A stretch of DNA of 64,000 nucleotides from DATLNM01 sp035536775 (GCA_035536775.1 DATLNM010000054.1:62001-126000), one strand, 5' to 3'. Shown: positions 16,255-25,234, counted from the first letter of the stretch. The notes: generated by a model not told the origin, from the letters alone. Translations and numbers: made by a program.

Positions 16255-18015
16255 CTAGGCCGAGTAGTCGTAGAAGCCGCGGCCCGTTTTGCGGCCCAGG
16301 TAGCCGGCGCGCACCATGTGCTCCAGGAGGGGGGCGGGCGCGTAGCGGCGCTCTCTGAACTCCTCGTGAAGCGACTCGAGGATCGCATAGGTCACGTCGA
16401 GCCCAACGATGTCCATGAGCGCGAACGGCCCCATCGGATGACCACACCCGAGCTTCAGCGCGGTGTCGATGTCCTCCGGCGAGCCGTAGCCCTGCTCGTG
16501 CATATGGACCGCGTCGTTCAGGTAGGGAAAGAGCAGGAAGTTGACGATGAATCCCGCGCGGTCCCTGCATCGGACGGGGCGCTTCCCGATCGAACGCGCC
16601 CACGCGATCGATCGCTTCTCTGCCTCGGCGGATGTCGCCACGGTGCGCACGACTTCCACGAGCTTCATGATCGGAGCGGGGTTGAAGAAGTGAAGACCCA
16701 GGACGCGGTCAGGGCGGTCGGTGACAGCGGACAGATCCACCACCGGGAGCGAAGACGTCGTTGTCGCAAGGATCGCGTCGGGCTTGGTGGTTCTGTTGAG
16801 CTCGCGGAAAACTTCTTCCTTCACCCCGAGGTCCTCGGCGACCGCTTCGACGACGATATCGACCTCTGCGAGGTCGGAGAACTCGAGCGTTGTGGTGATA
16901 CGGCCAAGCACCTCATCCGCCGCGGCCTGCTCCATCTTGCCTTTCGACACCGCTCTGTCGAGGCTCTTGGACACGGCTGCCTTGGCCTTTTTGATGGAAG
17001 CTTCGCTCCGGCCGCGCAGGATGACCTCGTTGCCTGCCTTTGCTGCGACCTCGGCGATGCCGGAGGCCATGAGCCCAGTGCCGACGACGCCGATGGTGGA
17101 GACGTCGGAAGAGGCGACACCGGCTTCGTCGGGAGTGGCGTCCACGACCTTGGAGGACTCAGGCGCGTCGTAGAGATAGAAGCCCCGGCCCGTCTTGCGT
17201 CCCAGGTAGCCCGCGACGACGTACTGCTTGAGCAGAGGCGCCGGCGCGTCCTGCGTGTCGCGGAACTGACGCCAGAGCGCCTCACAGATCTCGTACGCCG
17301 AATCAAGCCCGATCAGGTCGAGAAGCGCGAGGGGCCCCATCGGATGCCCACACCCGAGTTGCATCGCGGCGTCGATGTCCTCGCGCGAAGCGAACCCGCC
17401 GTCGAGCATGCGCACCGACGAGTTCAGGTAAGGGAACAGGAGGAGGTTGGCGATGAAACCGGCGCGGTCGCGGCACGGGATCGCCGTCTTGCCTAGCCCC
17501 TCGGCAAACTTCTTTCCAACCTCTATGACGGCCGTGTCGGTCGCGACGGTGTGAACCAGCTCGACAAGCTTCATCACTTGCGCGGGGTTGAAGAAGTGGA
17601 ACCCGATGACACGATCGGGGCGTCCTGTTGCGACCGCCATGTCGATGACCGGAAGCGACGAGGTGTTCGTCGCGAGGATCGCCTCGGGAGCGAGGATCTG
17701 GTCGAGAGCGGTGAAGACGGTCTTCTTCAGATCGAGCTGCTCGGGGACCGCCTCGAAGACGATGTCACAGCCGGCGAGTCCCTTAAGGGCCGTGGTCGAG
17801 GAGATCCTCGACAGGATCGCATCGGCTTCGGCTGCTTCCATCTTGCCGCGCTCTACGGCACGCCCGAGACTTCTGCCGATCCGCTGGTTGCCCGCCGCGA
17901 CCGCATCGTCGGAGATCTCAGAGAACACGACGTCGAAGCCGCCCCTCGCCGCAACTTCACAGATGCCCGAACCCATGGTGCCGCACCCGACCACGCCGAC
18001 CTTGGTGACTTCCAT
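16255..18015 (-). CDS. tandem-duplicated 3-hydroxyacyl-CoA dehydrogenase
   Basis: A 586-residue protein made of two complete 3-hydroxybutyryl-CoA-dehydrogenase-like units, residues 1-283 and about 307-586, joined by an acidic linker. Each has a Rossmann motif (GCGTMGSGI and GTGLMASGI), a TSSLP block, the catalytic His in HFFNPA (His140 in the first copy), and the LGCGHPMGP and GRKTGRGFY C-terminal segments. Copy 1 ends strand 2 with Glu33, typical of NAD(H). Copy 2 has RGRS (334-337) with no acid there, suggesting NADP(H). Copy 2 also has ATTTSSLP where copy 1 has ATNTSSLP. It likely handles acetoacetyl-CoA/3-hydroxybutyryl-CoA between the thiolase and Ccr. It is divergent from the mutase gene, with a 47-base spacer. 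Confidence 0.92.
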   Translation of the reverse strand: MEVTKVGVVGCGTMGSGICEVAARGGFDVVFSEISDDAVAAGNQRIGRSLGRAVERGKMEAAEADAILSRISSTTALKGLAGCDIVFEAVPEQLDLKKTVFTALDQILAPEAILATNTSSLPVIDMAVATGRPDRVIGFHFFNPAQVMKLVELVHTVATDTAVIEVGKKFAEGLGKTAIPCRDRAGFIANLLLFPYLNSSVRMLDGGFASREDIDAAMQLGCGHPMGPLALLDLIGLDSAYEICEALWRQFRDTQDAPAPLLKQYVVAGYLGRKTGRGFYLYDAPESSKVVDATPDEAGVASSDVSTIGVVGTGLMASGIAEVAAKAGNEVILRGRSEASIKKAKAAVSKSLDRAVSKGKMEQAAADEVLGRITTTLEFSDLAEVDIVVEAVAEDLGVKEEVFRELNRTTKPDAILATTTSSLPVVDLSAVTDRPDRVLGLHFFNPAPIMKLVEVVRTVATSAEAEKRSIAWARSIGKRPVRCRDRAGFIVNFLLFPYLNDAVHMHEQGYGSPEDIDTALKLGCGHPMGPFALMDIVGLDVTYAILESLHEEFRERRYAPAPLLEHMVRAGYLGRKTGRGFYDYSA

Positions 18016-18062
18016 GACCTCCCCGATCTGAAGTGTGAAGCAAGGAGAATACGATTAGCTGC

Positions 18063-20021
18063 GTGGACAAAGCCCGGCCGTGGATGTTCCGCACTTACGC
18101 TGGCTTCGCGAGCCCTGAGGCGACGAACGAACGCTTCAAGGCCAATCTCGCGAAGGGCCAAACCGGTTTATCCGTCGCGTTCGACCTCCCTACGCAGACC
18201 GGATACGACTCGGACCACCTGATGGCGCGCGGCGAGGTCGGCAAGGTTGGGGTCCCGATCTCGCACCAAGGTGACATGGACATCGTCTTCGACGAGATCC
18301 CGCTCTCGGAGATGAACACCTCGATGACCATCAACGCGACCGCGATATGGCTGCTCGCGCTCTACGTCGCCACCGCCGACACACAGGGGGGCGCCCGCTC
18401 CGAGCTCGCGGGGACGACCCAGAACGACATCCTCAAGGAGTACCTGTCGCGGGGCACGCACATCTTTCCGCCCGAGGCATCGATCCGGCTGACCACCGAC
18501 CTGATCACATGGACGCTAAAAGAGGTCCCCCGCTGGAACCCGATAAATGTCTGTTCGTACCACCTGCAGGAGGCCGGGGCGGGGCCGGTGCTCGAGGTGG
18601 CATTCGCCCTCGCGAACGCCGTCACCGTTTTGGACGCGGTGAGGGCTACCGGCGAGGTCGAGGATGACGAGCTACCGCGGCTCGTGGGGCGCATCTCGTT
18701 CTTCTGTAACTCAGGCATCCGTTACATCGAAGAGATGTGCAAGATGCGCGCCTTCGGGCAACTGTGGGATCGCATCGCATCCGAGCGCTACGGCGTCGAG
18801 GAAGAGAAGTTCCGGCGCTTCCGTTACGGCGTGCAGGTCAACTCGCTGGGTCTCTCTTCGGTGCAGCCCGAGAACAACGTCTACCGGATCCTTCTCGAGA
18901 TGCTTGGCGTGACGCTATCGAAGTCGGCGCGTGCACGAGCCGTCCAGCTCCCGGCATGGAACGAGGCGCTGGGACTTCCGCGTGCGTGGGACCAGCAGTG
19001 GTCGCTACGCGCCCAACAGATCCTTGCTTATGAGACCGATCTGCTCGAATACGACGACATCTTCGAGGGATCCAAGGTGATCGAAGCGCGCACGGAAGAG
19101 ATCGCAACGGACGCGTGGGTAGAGCTCGAGAAGATCCTTGGGATGGGTGGATCCGTTCCCGCGCTCGGCTATATGAAGGAACGTCTCGTTGCGGACCACG
19201 CGCAGCGCCGGCGTGACATCGAAGACGGCGAGTCGATCATCGTTGGGCTCAATGACTTCACGCAAACCGAGCCCTCCCCGCTCGGCGACGGCCTTGCTGC
19301 GTTCGAACAGATCGATCCCGCGGCCGAAGGGGCGCAGATCGAGCGCCTCGAGCGATGGAGGACCGAGCGTGATAGCGGTGCGGTTACCTCTGCTCTCGAT
19401 GTCCTGAGGCGCGCTGCTGAGTCCGGCGACAACCTCGTCGAGCCATCGATCGCGGCAGCCAAGGCGGGGGTCACGACAGGCGAATGGGCCGACGCTCTTC
19501 GGGAAGTGTTCGGGGAGTTCCGCGCACCGACCGGGATCGGAGCCTCGACCGGAGCGGCCGGAGTCAATGGTCTCGATGATCTACGGGCGCGCGTCGATGC
19601 CGCGGCCGCACGCATCGGGGCGGCAAAGGTCCGCATGCTCGTCGCTAAGCCCGGGCTCGATGGCCACTCGAACGCGGCAGAGCAGGTTGCGCTTCGAGCG
19701 CGGGACGGGGGTTTCGAGGTCATCTACCAAGGCATCCGGCTCACCCCCGAACAGATCGCGCGCGCGGCCGTCGACGAAGACGTGCACGTCGTGGCCCTCT
19801 CCATACTGTCCGGCGCGCACAACATGCTCATCCCGGATGTCCTCGAGAGGCTTCGTAATGAGGGGGTCGACCCGGCACGCGTTCCGGTGATCGCAGGCGG
19901 AGTCATCCCTGACGACGATGCTCGTACGTTGATAGAGGCCGGCGTTCGCCGCGTCTATACGCCGAGGGACTACGACCTGACCGCGATCATCGGGGAGATC
20001 GCCGATCTGATCGGGACGTGA
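18063..20021 (+). CDS. ecm: ethylmalonyl-CoA mutase (B12-dependent, MeaA/Ecm type)
   Basis: A 652-residue B12-dependent acyl-CoA mutase. The N-terminal barrel starts RPWMFRTYAGFASPEATN and contains AKGQTGLSVAFDLPTQTGYD, TMTIN-like TSMTINATAIW, GTTQNDILKEYLSRG and NVCSYHLQEAGA. The C-terminal cobalamin domain carries the base-off ligand motif KPGLDGHSNAAEQ near residue 530, SILSGAHN and AGGVIPDDD. A single chain of this length, with the YAGHS-type start and the QVNSLGLSSVQPENNVYR and LPAWNEALGLPR blocks, resembles MeaA/ethylmalonyl-CoA mutase rather than the usual large methylmalonyl-CoA mutase. It would convert ethylmalonyl-CoA to methylsuccinyl-CoA downstream of Ccr and the epimerase. GTG start; its end overlaps the convergent GH38 gene by 35 bases. 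Confidence 0.88.
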   Translation: MDKARPWMFRTYAGFASPEATNERFKANLAKGQTGLSVAFDLPTQTGYDSDHLMARGEVGKVGVPISHQGDMDIVFDEIPLSEMNTSMTINATAIWLLALYVATADTQGGARSELAGTTQNDILKEYLSRGTHIFPPEASIRLTTDLITWTLKEVPRWNPINVCSYHLQEAGAGPVLEVAFALANAVTVLDAVRATGEVEDDELPRLVGRISFFCNSGIRYIEEMCKMRAFGQLWDRIASERYGVEEEKFRRFRYGVQVNSLGLSSVQPENNVYRILLEMLGVTLSKSARARAVQLPAWNEALGLPRAWDQQWSLRAQQILAYETDLLEYDDIFEGSKVIEARTEEIATDAWVELEKILGMGGSVPALGYMKERLVADHAQRRRDIEDGESIIVGLNDFTQTEPSPLGDGLAAFEQIDPAAEGAQIERLERWRTERDSGAVTSALDVLRRAAESGDNLVEPSIAAAKAGVTTGEWADALREVFGEFRAPTGIGASTGAAGVNGLDDLRARVDAAAARIGAAKVRMLVAKPGLDGHSNAAEQVALRARDGGFEVIYQGIRLTPEQIARAAVDEDVHVVALSILSGAHNMLIPDVLERLRNEGVDPARVPVIAGGVIPDDDARTLIEAGVRRVYTPRDYDLTAIIGEIADLIGT

Positions 20022-22143
20022 CAACGGTCTCGATGCCGTAAGGCGGAAGCGAGACGTCCCGTCTTCCGACACGTGCGGGCACCATGGCCCCGGTGGGGTT
20101 CCAGACCGTCGTGACCAAGTCGTCGCCTCTGCGACGGATGGAGGACAACGCGGGGACGTCGAGATCGAGGAGCGATCCGACCTCCGGCAGGGCACCGCCA
20201 CCTGCTCCTCGGACGCCTCTGCACTTCAGCGCATAGCGATCCCATGCGCGCACCATCGAGAGCGCGTCGGTCCCCCTCGAGTCATCGGCCATGAGACCGA
20301 AACCAGTTGTCTGTGCTCCGAGGAGCTGAGCTCCGGGGGTAGGGACGTCCGGTCCCGCGATGATCGATCTCGTCGGAAGAGAATCCCGGCTGATAGTCCC
20401 GACACACCTGATGAGCGAGACCGCGAGAGCGCGGCCATCTAGCAACTCGTACTCGAAGACGCCCTCGGACAACACGGCCGTTCTACCGGCCGCCGCGATC
20501 CCCCGCGCCGGCCAAGTCGTGGGTGGAGGTTCGCTGACGCCACCCTCACCTTCAGCATGACGCCTCACGAGCTCGAAGGGGGCTCCCGCCACGACCTGAT
20601 CGGCGGACTCGCCGATATCCACCACCGCTCTGAGGCGATGGGCCGGCGCACGGTTGTCGATCGCGACGACGATGCGCACGATGTCCTCGTCTGGACGCGC
20701 CCATGCACGCACCGCGATCTCGCACGTCCCGAAGACGACACGTACGACAAGCCCATCGACGATCATCTCAGTCGGCTCGACCGGGTCTCCCCCGGGACAG
20801 AACGTGTAGAGATCGCCGACATCTGCTTGGTCTTCGAACGTGAAGCTCAAGTCCTCACCGCCCGTCGCGGGCACGATACGGTCCCTAACGATGCGCAGCT
20901 CGAGAGGTTGCGCGGGGGCGATGGGCTCGTCGACCACCTTCCATCCCAATCCGGGTATCCCTTCGCGTTCGAACGGCGAGGGATTGAAGAACAACAGTCC
21001 TCCCGCCTTGACCGACGCGCCGAGCGCAGCCATGGATCGATCGACGATCCCTCGAGCGATATCCGTTGCGGCACGCGTGCGACCGTCTACCGCCGCCGCG
21101 ACCTCATCCGTCGAGCAGCCACAGACCGAATCGTGCGCGCCGTTGAGGTGCAGCAGCGCCCACGCGTCTCGCAGCTCGGCCGCCGGCCACTCGACGCCGG
21201 GGACGAGTGCGGCCAGAGGCTCTGCATAACGTTCGAGCGCGCTCTCGGCGCGGGCACGTTCGGTCTTCTGAAGCGCCCTAACTGAATACGTGTTGGGCAG
21301 CAGGTTGGCGCGTGCAGCCGAGCGCAGCTCTCCCTCAACCTCTACGAGTGGCGGCATCCAAGAATCGAGATGCCACGCCAGCGAACGGATGGACGCGTCG
21401 ATCCCAGCGGCCTGTGCCGCGGCCACGAGCTCCGGTAGATGTGCGTGAGGCGTCTCGTGATCGTCACCGATCATCAACAACGCGGGTTCCCCCTCGGCGA
21501 GAAACGGCCCCAGACGCGCGACCTCGGTCTCCAGCCGTTCGACGAACGCAGGTGTTTCGGCGGGCATCCGGGCTCCCTGGCCGTATCCGAACGGCAGGTA
21601 GCGCACCTCGATCGATGATCCGTCGGGCGCGGTCCAGAGGAAGCCCGACCCGGACACGCGGTCCGGCACGCCGCGCCACAACACGGCTCGCAGGAACCCG
21701 GCGCGCCGCAGGATCTGCGGCATCTGCCCGATGTGGCCAAACTGATCGGGCAGATATGCGACCGCGATCTCTGGCTCCAATCCGCCGGTCCCATATCCGC
21801 CGAGCGCTTCCGCTCGATGCGCGCCGTCCTCGAGGTTGCGGATGATCGACTCACCGGACACGAGGAACTCATCAACGAGACTCACCCATGGCCCGCACGA
21901 CAGTCGACCCGACACGACGTGGCGGCGGATGTCGTCGATCCGCTCCGGCCGTTCGGCTAGGTAGTCGTCGATGACGGTCGTCTGTCCATCGAGATGGAAG
22001 TGCGTCCACCCCGGATCGGCATCCAGGGCATCGAGGACCGCGTCGAGCGTCGTCACAAGCCGCGGCCGAAACTCCTCGACGGTCAGGTACCACTCCCGAT
22101 CCCAATGCGTATGCGGAACGAGATGTATCTCCCTGTTGCTCAC
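19987..22143 (-). CDS. glycoside hydrolase family 38 alpha-mannosidase-like protein
   Basis: A 718-residue cytosolic-looking protein (no signal peptide) of the GH38 family, zinc enzymes that remove alpha-mannose. The zinc ligands match His13 and Asp15 in PHTHWDREW, and the nucleophile and ligand is Asp133 in YLPDQFGHIGQMP. The fourth ligand is probably His in LNGAHDSVCGCSTDEV. The remaining domains are the three-helix bundle and the C-terminal beta domains expected of the family, though at the short end of its size range. It starts at a GTG at 22143, inside one arm of a near-perfect inverted repeat. Its 3' end overlaps the mutase gene. Likely role: turnover of mannosylated glycans. Confidence 0.85.
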   Translation of the reverse strand: MSNREIHLVPHTHWDREWYLTVEEFRPRLVTTLDAVLDALDADPGWTHFHLDGQTTVIDDYLAERPERIDDIRRHVVSGRLSCGPWVSLVDEFLVSGESIIRNLEDGAHRAEALGGYGTGGLEPEIAVAYLPDQFGHIGQMPQILRRAGFLRAVLWRGVPDRVSGSGFLWTAPDGSSIEVRYLPFGYGQGARMPAETPAFVERLETEVARLGPFLAEGEPALLMIGDDHETPHAHLPELVAAAQAAGIDASIRSLAWHLDSWMPPLVEVEGELRSAARANLLPNTYSVRALQKTERARAESALERYAEPLAALVPGVEWPAAELRDAWALLHLNGAHDSVCGCSTDEVAAAVDGRTRAATDIARGIVDRSMAALGASVKAGGLLFFNPSPFEREGIPGLGWKVVDEPIAPAQPLELRIVRDRIVPATGGEDLSFTFEDQADVGDLYTFCPGGDPVEPTEMIVDGLVVRVVFGTCEIAVRAWARPDEDIVRIVVAIDNRAPAHRLRAVVDIGESADQVVAGAPFELVRRHAEGEGGVSEPPPTTWPARGIAAAGRTAVLSEGVFEYELLDGRALAVSLIRCVGTISRDSLPTRSIIAGPDVPTPGAQLLGAQTTGFGLMADDSRGTDALSMVRAWDRYALKCRGVRGAGGGALPEVGSLLDLDVPALSSIRRRGDDLVTTVWNPTGAMVPARVGRRDVSLPPYGIETVVTSRSDRRSPR

Positions 22144-22180
22144 ACACAGAACGCTACGCCCACGGCGTAGCTTCTGTGTG
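22143..22180. repeat. long inverted repeat at the start of the GH38 gene
   Basis: The arms 22143-22160 and 22164-22180 are complementary over about 17 bp with one bulge (CACACAGAA-CGCTACGCC against GGCGTAGC-TTCTGTGTG), with a 3-base loop. On the minus strand it covers the GTG start and the expected ribosome-binding site of the mannosidase. It also lies downstream of the cupredoxin gene. It could be a transcription terminator for that gene (no T-tract follows), a translation-blocking hairpin or an operator. Confidence 0.5.
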
Positions 22181-22294
22181 GACGCGACGGCTTCGCCGTC
22201 GCTCCGTCTCCGGACCGCGCGTGGATTGAAGAAGGCGGCTCGCGCCGGATCGCTCGCTGCCGGTGGCGAGCACCCTCTGGTTTTAGACCCTTCC

Positions 22295-22720
22295 TCAGGG
22301 ACCGATGGTGATGGTGCCTCTCATGCCGAAGTCGTAATGGGTCGGGAGGTGACACCCGATGAGGAGGGTGCCCGGTTCGTCGAACGTGTAGGTCGTCTCG
22401 CGCGTCTCGAAGGCAGGGATCGAGATCTCTCCCGGGCGCGCGCCGTGATGGGCCTCGGTCCCGAGCTCGTGCGCGCGCTGAACCGCCTCGTCGCCGATCA
22501 GGAACTCGTGATCGATCTCGTCGTCGTTCTTCACGACGAACGTGACGGTCGTCCCGGCCTCGAACTCGAACTCATCCGGGATGAACTTAGAGAACCGGAT
22601 GCGTACATCCACCTCAACCTCTTTGTTCCCCCCGGATCCGGGCCCCCGCGCCTCACCACACGACGTCCCGAGAAGTAGCGCCAAGACGAGCAGCGCAACA
22701 ATGAGACGCGGGGTTTTCAA
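22295..22720 (-). CDS. cupredoxin-domain lipoprotein
   Basis: A 141-residue exported copper protein. The N-terminal hydrophobic stretch ends in a lipobox (LLLGTSC), so it is probably a lipid-anchored cell-surface protein. The single cupredoxin domain carries the type 1 copper ligands: His in DHEFLIGD, then Cys and His in GCHLPTHYDFGM with the downstream Met. It may carry electrons or bind copper. The TTG at 22720 is chosen because it puts the start directly before the signal peptide. The frame extends upstream to ATG 22789 and GTG 22795, which would add about 25 non-signal-like residues; the ribosome-binding sites do not settle this. It lies downstream of the DUF2330 gene on the same strand. 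Confidence 0.75.
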   Translation of the reverse strand: MKTPRLIVALLVLALLLGTSCGEARGPGSGGNKEVEVDVRIRFSKFIPDEFEFEAGTTVTFVVKNDDEIDHEFLIGDEAVQRAHELGTEAHHGARPGEISIPAFETRETTYTFDEPGTLLIGCHLPTHYDFGMRGTITIGP

Positions 22721-22859
22721 CGCGCTGGTTCCAAAGGGTGGGGGTGCCTGTAGAGACGACTCAAAACGCTCTGGAGGAACGCAAGGCATCCCCACCCGCT
22801 CGTACCAGGTCTAACTGCGCGAACACGAGCGGGCGGGGCACCTGAGAAACCGAGTCGCT

Positions 22860-23912
22860 TTAGCGGGGGACGCGGATTCGGATCCGCTTTTTTCTCAGCG
22901 CGCCCACCCCGACGAGCGGCAACGCCAACCACGCCCACGAGAACACGCCGCCAGGAACCGCAGCGCTCTGCTGCTGCTGATCCTCGGGTGCCTTGCCGTA
23001 CGCGTCCTCCTCGGACGGCGTTCCCTGCCCGGTCTCGTCGATCGCGAGGTCGTAGGTCAGATTGCGCGCGTTGATCGACAGGCGCAGGTAGGTGAGCCAC
23101 ATGTCCTCAGGCAGCCATCCCATGCCCTTGTCCGACCGAAGGTCGTTCATCAGCGAGTCCGAGGCCTGCTCGCTCCGATCGAGCACCATGCCGCGCGGGG
23201 TCCCGGCTTCCTTCGGCGCCGGCAGGAGCGTCGGCTGTGCCTCGGTCAGAAGGAACACGTTCGCGTTGATGTCTTGATAGGGACGCTTGCCTAGACCGAG
23301 GATCCGCAACGGGACCCACGGGTCGTCGGTCGGGATGCGTAGGTGGATCGGGATCCCGTCGCCCTCGGCGAGCTGCTCTTCTTCGGCCCTCTCGGGAACG
23401 AAGCGCGCGGCCATGAAGATCTTGCTGCGCTGGGCGTAGAAGTGAAGGACCTCGGGGGTATCGGGGCTCAGCTTGAAGCCTTCGTTCTTGGCCCACGTCC
23501 CGACCGCGCGTGCGCCGCCGCGCAGGATGGTGATCTTCAGCCCGTCGATCTCGGTCTCGTAGATCTCTTCGGCTTCCTTGCCGCTGCCTCCGGCGCTGGA
23601 GTCGGATTCGGCCGCGGTCGGTGCCGGCGGAGTGACCTCGCGCTCGAGACGCTGCAGGGTCCAGTCACCGCCGCGCGTCACCTTCGAAGGGATGTCCGGA
23701 AGTGGGACGATCGAGCCGAACTTGGCGCCGCCGCCCTGGAACGAGAACGACGTGATGTAGTGCTCGACCCCATTGGCGTACCCCGCGAGCGTCGCCGTCC
23801 GCAAGAGCTTCACGGACCCATTGGGCGCGACCAGACCGGCACATGCGAGCGCAGGGCCCACAAGGCAAGCAACCATCACCAGGGACATCACGATCGTTGA
23901 CGTTCGGCGCAT
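22860..23912 (-). CDS. DUF2330-like exported protein with C-terminal membrane anchor
   Basis: A 350-residue protein with a signal peptide (VMVACLVGPALACAG) and a C-terminal hydrophobic segment followed by a basic tail (GVFSWAWLALPLVGVGALRKKRIRIR), suggesting a surface protein with a sorting-like anchor. The mature start (CAGLVAPNGSVKLLRTATL) and the FGSIVPLP strand resemble the DUF2330 family, whose function is not known. A central Ser/Glu-rich linker is present. The ATG at 23912 is preferred over the longer open frame because a strong GGAGG ribosome-binding site lies 6 bases before it. It is divergent from the LVIVD gene, which suggests co-regulation of the exported cluster. Confidence 0.6.
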   Translation of the reverse strand: MRRTSTIVMSLVMVACLVGPALACAGLVAPNGSVKLLRTATLAGYANGVEHYITSFSFQGGGAKFGSIVPLPDIPSKVTRGGDWTLQRLEREVTPPAPTAAESDSSAGGSGKEAEEIYETEIDGLKITILRGGARAVGTWAKNEGFKLSPDTPEVLHFYAQRSKIFMAARFVPERAEEEQLAEGDGIPIHLRIPTDDPWVPLRILGLGKRPYQDINANVFLLTEAQPTLLPAPKEAGTPRGMVLDRSEQASDSLMNDLRSDKGMGWLPEDMWLTYLRLSINARNLTYDLAIDETGQGTPSEEDAYGKAPEDQQQQSAAVPGGVFSWAWLALPLVGVGALRKKRIRIRVPR

Positions 23913-24088
23913 GACTTCCTCCGCTCTCTGGGCCCGCGGGTTCCAGGCCCCGGGCCGCCTATGACGTACAACGTACGCAAGGGAGGAAAGGTGCACCAGA
24001 CAGGAAAAGTCTCCCGCTGGGAGAAACCCAGCCTCCAGAGACTTAGATGCGACTGCAGGCGAGAACGTTCCAGCGAAAGGACCTCCCA
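23913..24088. promoter_or_regulatory. divergent promoter/leader region with palindrome and strong hairpin
   Basis: This spacer separates the DUF2330 gene (minus) from the LVIVD gene (plus). A short palindrome CGTAC-AAC-GTACG (23965-23977) is operator-like. A two-stage hairpin follows: outer stem AAGTCTC (24007-24013) / GAGACTT (24038-24044), an internal loop, then inner stem GCTGGG (24016-24021) / CCCAGC (24027-24032) closing an AGAAA loop. It would lie in the 5' leader of the LVIVD mRNA about 45 bases before the start. Function unknown. Confidence 0.45.
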
Positions 24089-25234
24089 GTGCGTAGATGG
24101 ATGGCATTGACCGCTGCTCTGGCTCTGCTCGTGGCGATGGGCGCTGCCCAGGCCCGTCCCTCGAAGAAGGCCGACGGCCCTTCCCCCGGCGGAATCTCGT
24201 CCGACAACGTCGAGTGGCTCTCGCACATCCCGCTGATCCCCAGCGCCACGGGCGGCCGGGTCGTGGGCGACTACTTCTACGTCAACGACCAGAACAAGAT
24301 CACGATCATGGACATCAGTGACCCCCTCAACCCGGCCATCACCGGGGTGCTCCCGATGCCGCAGGAAGCGATCTTCTCGAGGGAAGACCTCGACACCAAC
24401 GGCAAGATCATGGTCGTCCCCGACACCGTCAGGGGCGTCCTTCACGTCGTCGACGTCGAGGACAAAACCAACCCGACGATCATCGCCGAGCTCCCGGGCG
24501 GGGCAGCACACACCGTGAGTTGCATCCTTGATTGCAAGTGGGCCTACGGTTCAGAGGGCTCGATCATCGACCTGCGTGATCCGACGAACCCCGAGATGAT
24601 GGAAGAGCAGTGGGGCGACGGCATGCCGACGACGAGCGGGCACGACGTGAACGAGGTCAAGATCGGTTCTGGCATCGTTCTGACGTCGACGCAGCCGATG
24701 ATGCTGCTCGATGCGCGCAAGGACCCTCGGCACCCCAAGCTGCTCGCGACCGGATCCAACGAGGACTTCCGCTTCATCCACTCGAGCACGTGGCCGCAAG
24801 GCGGCAAGGACAAGATCCTCCTTGCCGGTGGCGAGACCAACTTCAAGCCGCGCTGCAACGAGACCAACGGCGCGTTCATGACGTGGGACGCGTCCGACTG
24901 GAAGAAGACGCACACGTTCACGATGATCGACGAGTACCGGATGATCAACGGCACCTACACCGACGGCAACCCCGCGGTGAACGGCGTCGGTTGTTCCTCT
25001 CACTGGCTCGAAGCGAGCCCCAAGTTCAAGAACGGCGGCATCGTCGCTGCCGCGTTCTTCGAGCACGGCACGCGCTTCATCGACATCAGCTCTAAAGGCA
25101 AGATCGAGGAGATCGGCTACTTCATGCCGCACGCCGGTTCCACGGGCGCCGTCTACTGGATCACCAAAGACATCCTCTACGCCGTCGACTACTCACGCGG
25201 GATCGACATCCTGCGGTTCACGGGCAAGCAATGA
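24089..25234 (+). CDS. secreted LVIVD-repeat protein (beta-propeller-like), copy 1
   Basis: A 381-residue exported protein with a signal peptide (MALTAALALLVAMGAAQA) followed by repeats of the LVIVD type (NKITIMDISDPLNPAITG, HVVDVEDKTNPTIIAEL, SIIDLRDPTNPEMMEEQ, RFIDISSKGKIEEIG), each a blade of a predicted beta-propeller. Two Cys in SCILDCKWAYG and others may form disulfides. A paralogue with the same blade order lies at 53681-54808. GTG 24089 is preferred because an AAAGG ribosome-binding site lies 8 bases before it and the signal peptide begins there; an upstream ATG (24047) adds 14 residues. It overlaps the next gene by 4 bases and leads the array of four secreted paralogues. Function unknown, presumably a binding scaffold. 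Confidence 0.8.
   Translation: MRRWMALTAALALLVAMGAAQARPSKKADGPSPGGISSDNVEWLSHIPLIPSATGGRVVGDYFYVNDQNKITIMDISDPLNPAITGVLPMPQEAIFSREDLDTNGKIMVVPDTVRGVLHVVDVEDKTNPTIIAELPGGAAHTVSCILDCKWAYGSEGSIIDLRDPTNPEMMEEQWGDGMPTTSGHDVNEVKIGSGIVLTSTQPMMLLDARKDPRHPKLLATGSNEDFRFIHSSTWPQGGKDKILLAGGETNFKPRCNETNGAFMTWDASDWKKTHTFTMIDEYRMINGTYTDGNPAVNGVGCSSHWLEASPKFKNGGIVAAAFFEHGTRFIDISSKGKIEEIGYFMPHAGSTGAVYWITKDILYAVDYSRGIDILRFTGKQ

Noticed and set aside
16135..17496. Plus-strand open frame of about 453 codons
   Set aside because: Antisense to the 3-hydroxyacyl-CoA dehydrogenase; composition is typical of a shadow frame and no motif is seen.
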